Part shown: piece after piece, positions 22,413 to 22,454 of the stretch
How the letters are laid out: every line of letters starts with the position of its first letter
How positions within the stretch are numbered: the stretch's first letter is position 1
Assembly (NCBI RefSeq): GCF_049723235.1
Contig: NZ_JBNARB010000029.1
Coordinates: 1 to 22,454, forward strand
DNA: 22,454 nucleotides
Source: Thermovenabulum sp049723235
Lineage (GTDB): Bacteria; Bacillota; Thermosediminibacteria; Thermosediminibacterales; Thermosediminibacteraceae
Reading direction: 5' to 3'
Program-made: the position numbers and the translations under genes
Notes under the pieces: model-generated
Told to the model about the DNA's origin: nothing
The model's database searches: none
The model's input: only the letters and a program-made list of their open reading frames with translations

Positions 22413-22454
22413 TTCGGCAGCGACCTACTCTCCCGGGATAACCCAGTACCATCG
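22413..22454 (-). rRNA. rrf: 5S ribosomal RNA, 3' end (cut by window edge)
   Basis: The minus strand reads CGATGGTACTGGGTTA, then CCCGGGAGAGTAGGTCGCTG and CCG, the conserved 3' part of bacterial 5S rRNA (GGGAGAGTAGGTCGCTGCC). The 5' part, and presumably the 23S and 16S genes, lie to the right outside the window. The exact 3' end is approximate. Confidence 0.9.

Noticed and set aside
1..22454. Mobile elements, CRISPR arrays, tRNA genes or prophage
   Set aside because: No transposase-like frame, regularly spaced repeat, tRNA-like fold or phage gene was seen on either strand.

Overview
The window looks like the chromosome of a low-to-mid-GC, probably thermophilic, anaerobic Clostridia-type bacterium with Wood-Ljungdahl (acetogenic or carboxydotrophic) metabolism. 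The clues are a CO dehydrogenase operon carrying folate C1 genes, a glycyl-radical pyruvate formate-lyase, Firmicute-style T-box, purine and ZTP riboswitch leaders, AGGAGG ribosome binding sites with many TTG/GTG starts, and sigma-A promoters of the TTGACA-N17-TATAAT type. No species is claimed.

Region 1 (1-6823, minus strand): one long operon, transcribed right to left: cooF-like ferredoxin, cooS, cooC, fhs, a DUF166 protein of unknown function, fchA and the start of folD, which runs off the left edge. It joins the carbonyl branch (CO dehydrogenase and its Ni-insertion ATPase) to the folate methyl branch (formate to formyl-, methenyl- and methylene-THF). The FolD lacks the usual cyclohydrolase lysine, which fits the separate cyclohydrolase FchA beside it.

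Region 2 (6829-10008, minus): an ECF-type uptake operon, folT, ecfT/cbiQ, ecfA/cbiO, cbiM, cbiN. It appears to serve two substrates, folate and cobalt, which are the two cofactor ingredients of the methyl branch. A terminator-like hairpin separates the folate and cobalt parts.

Region 3 (10092-14983): a divergent purine/C1 node. To the left is a guanine/hypoxanthine permease behind a purine riboswitch. To the right is pflB-pflA behind a ZTP (pfl-motif) riboswitch with a terminator platform. ZTP signals shortage of 10-formyl-THF, and PFL makes formate, the substrate of Fhs in region 1.

Region 4 (14903-17065, minus): phenylacetate-CoA ligase and a double-ACT protein behind a complete T-box leader whose specifier reads UUC (Phe). 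Induction by uncharged tRNA-Phe implies that the ligase serves phenylalanine synthesis from phenylacetate. Its terminator lies inside the 3' end of pflA.

Region 5 (17016-18334, plus): an AT-rich pair, a FliK-like protein and an orphan FlhB C-terminal-domain protein. Their promoter overlaps that of the T-box operon.

Region 6 (18286-22454, minus): a PEP/pyruvate-binding-domain protein without a phosphohistidine domain, a DedA membrane protein, histidine ammonia-lyase, and the 3' end of a 5S rRNA gene at the right edge. No transposons, CRISPR arrays, tRNAs or phage genes were seen.
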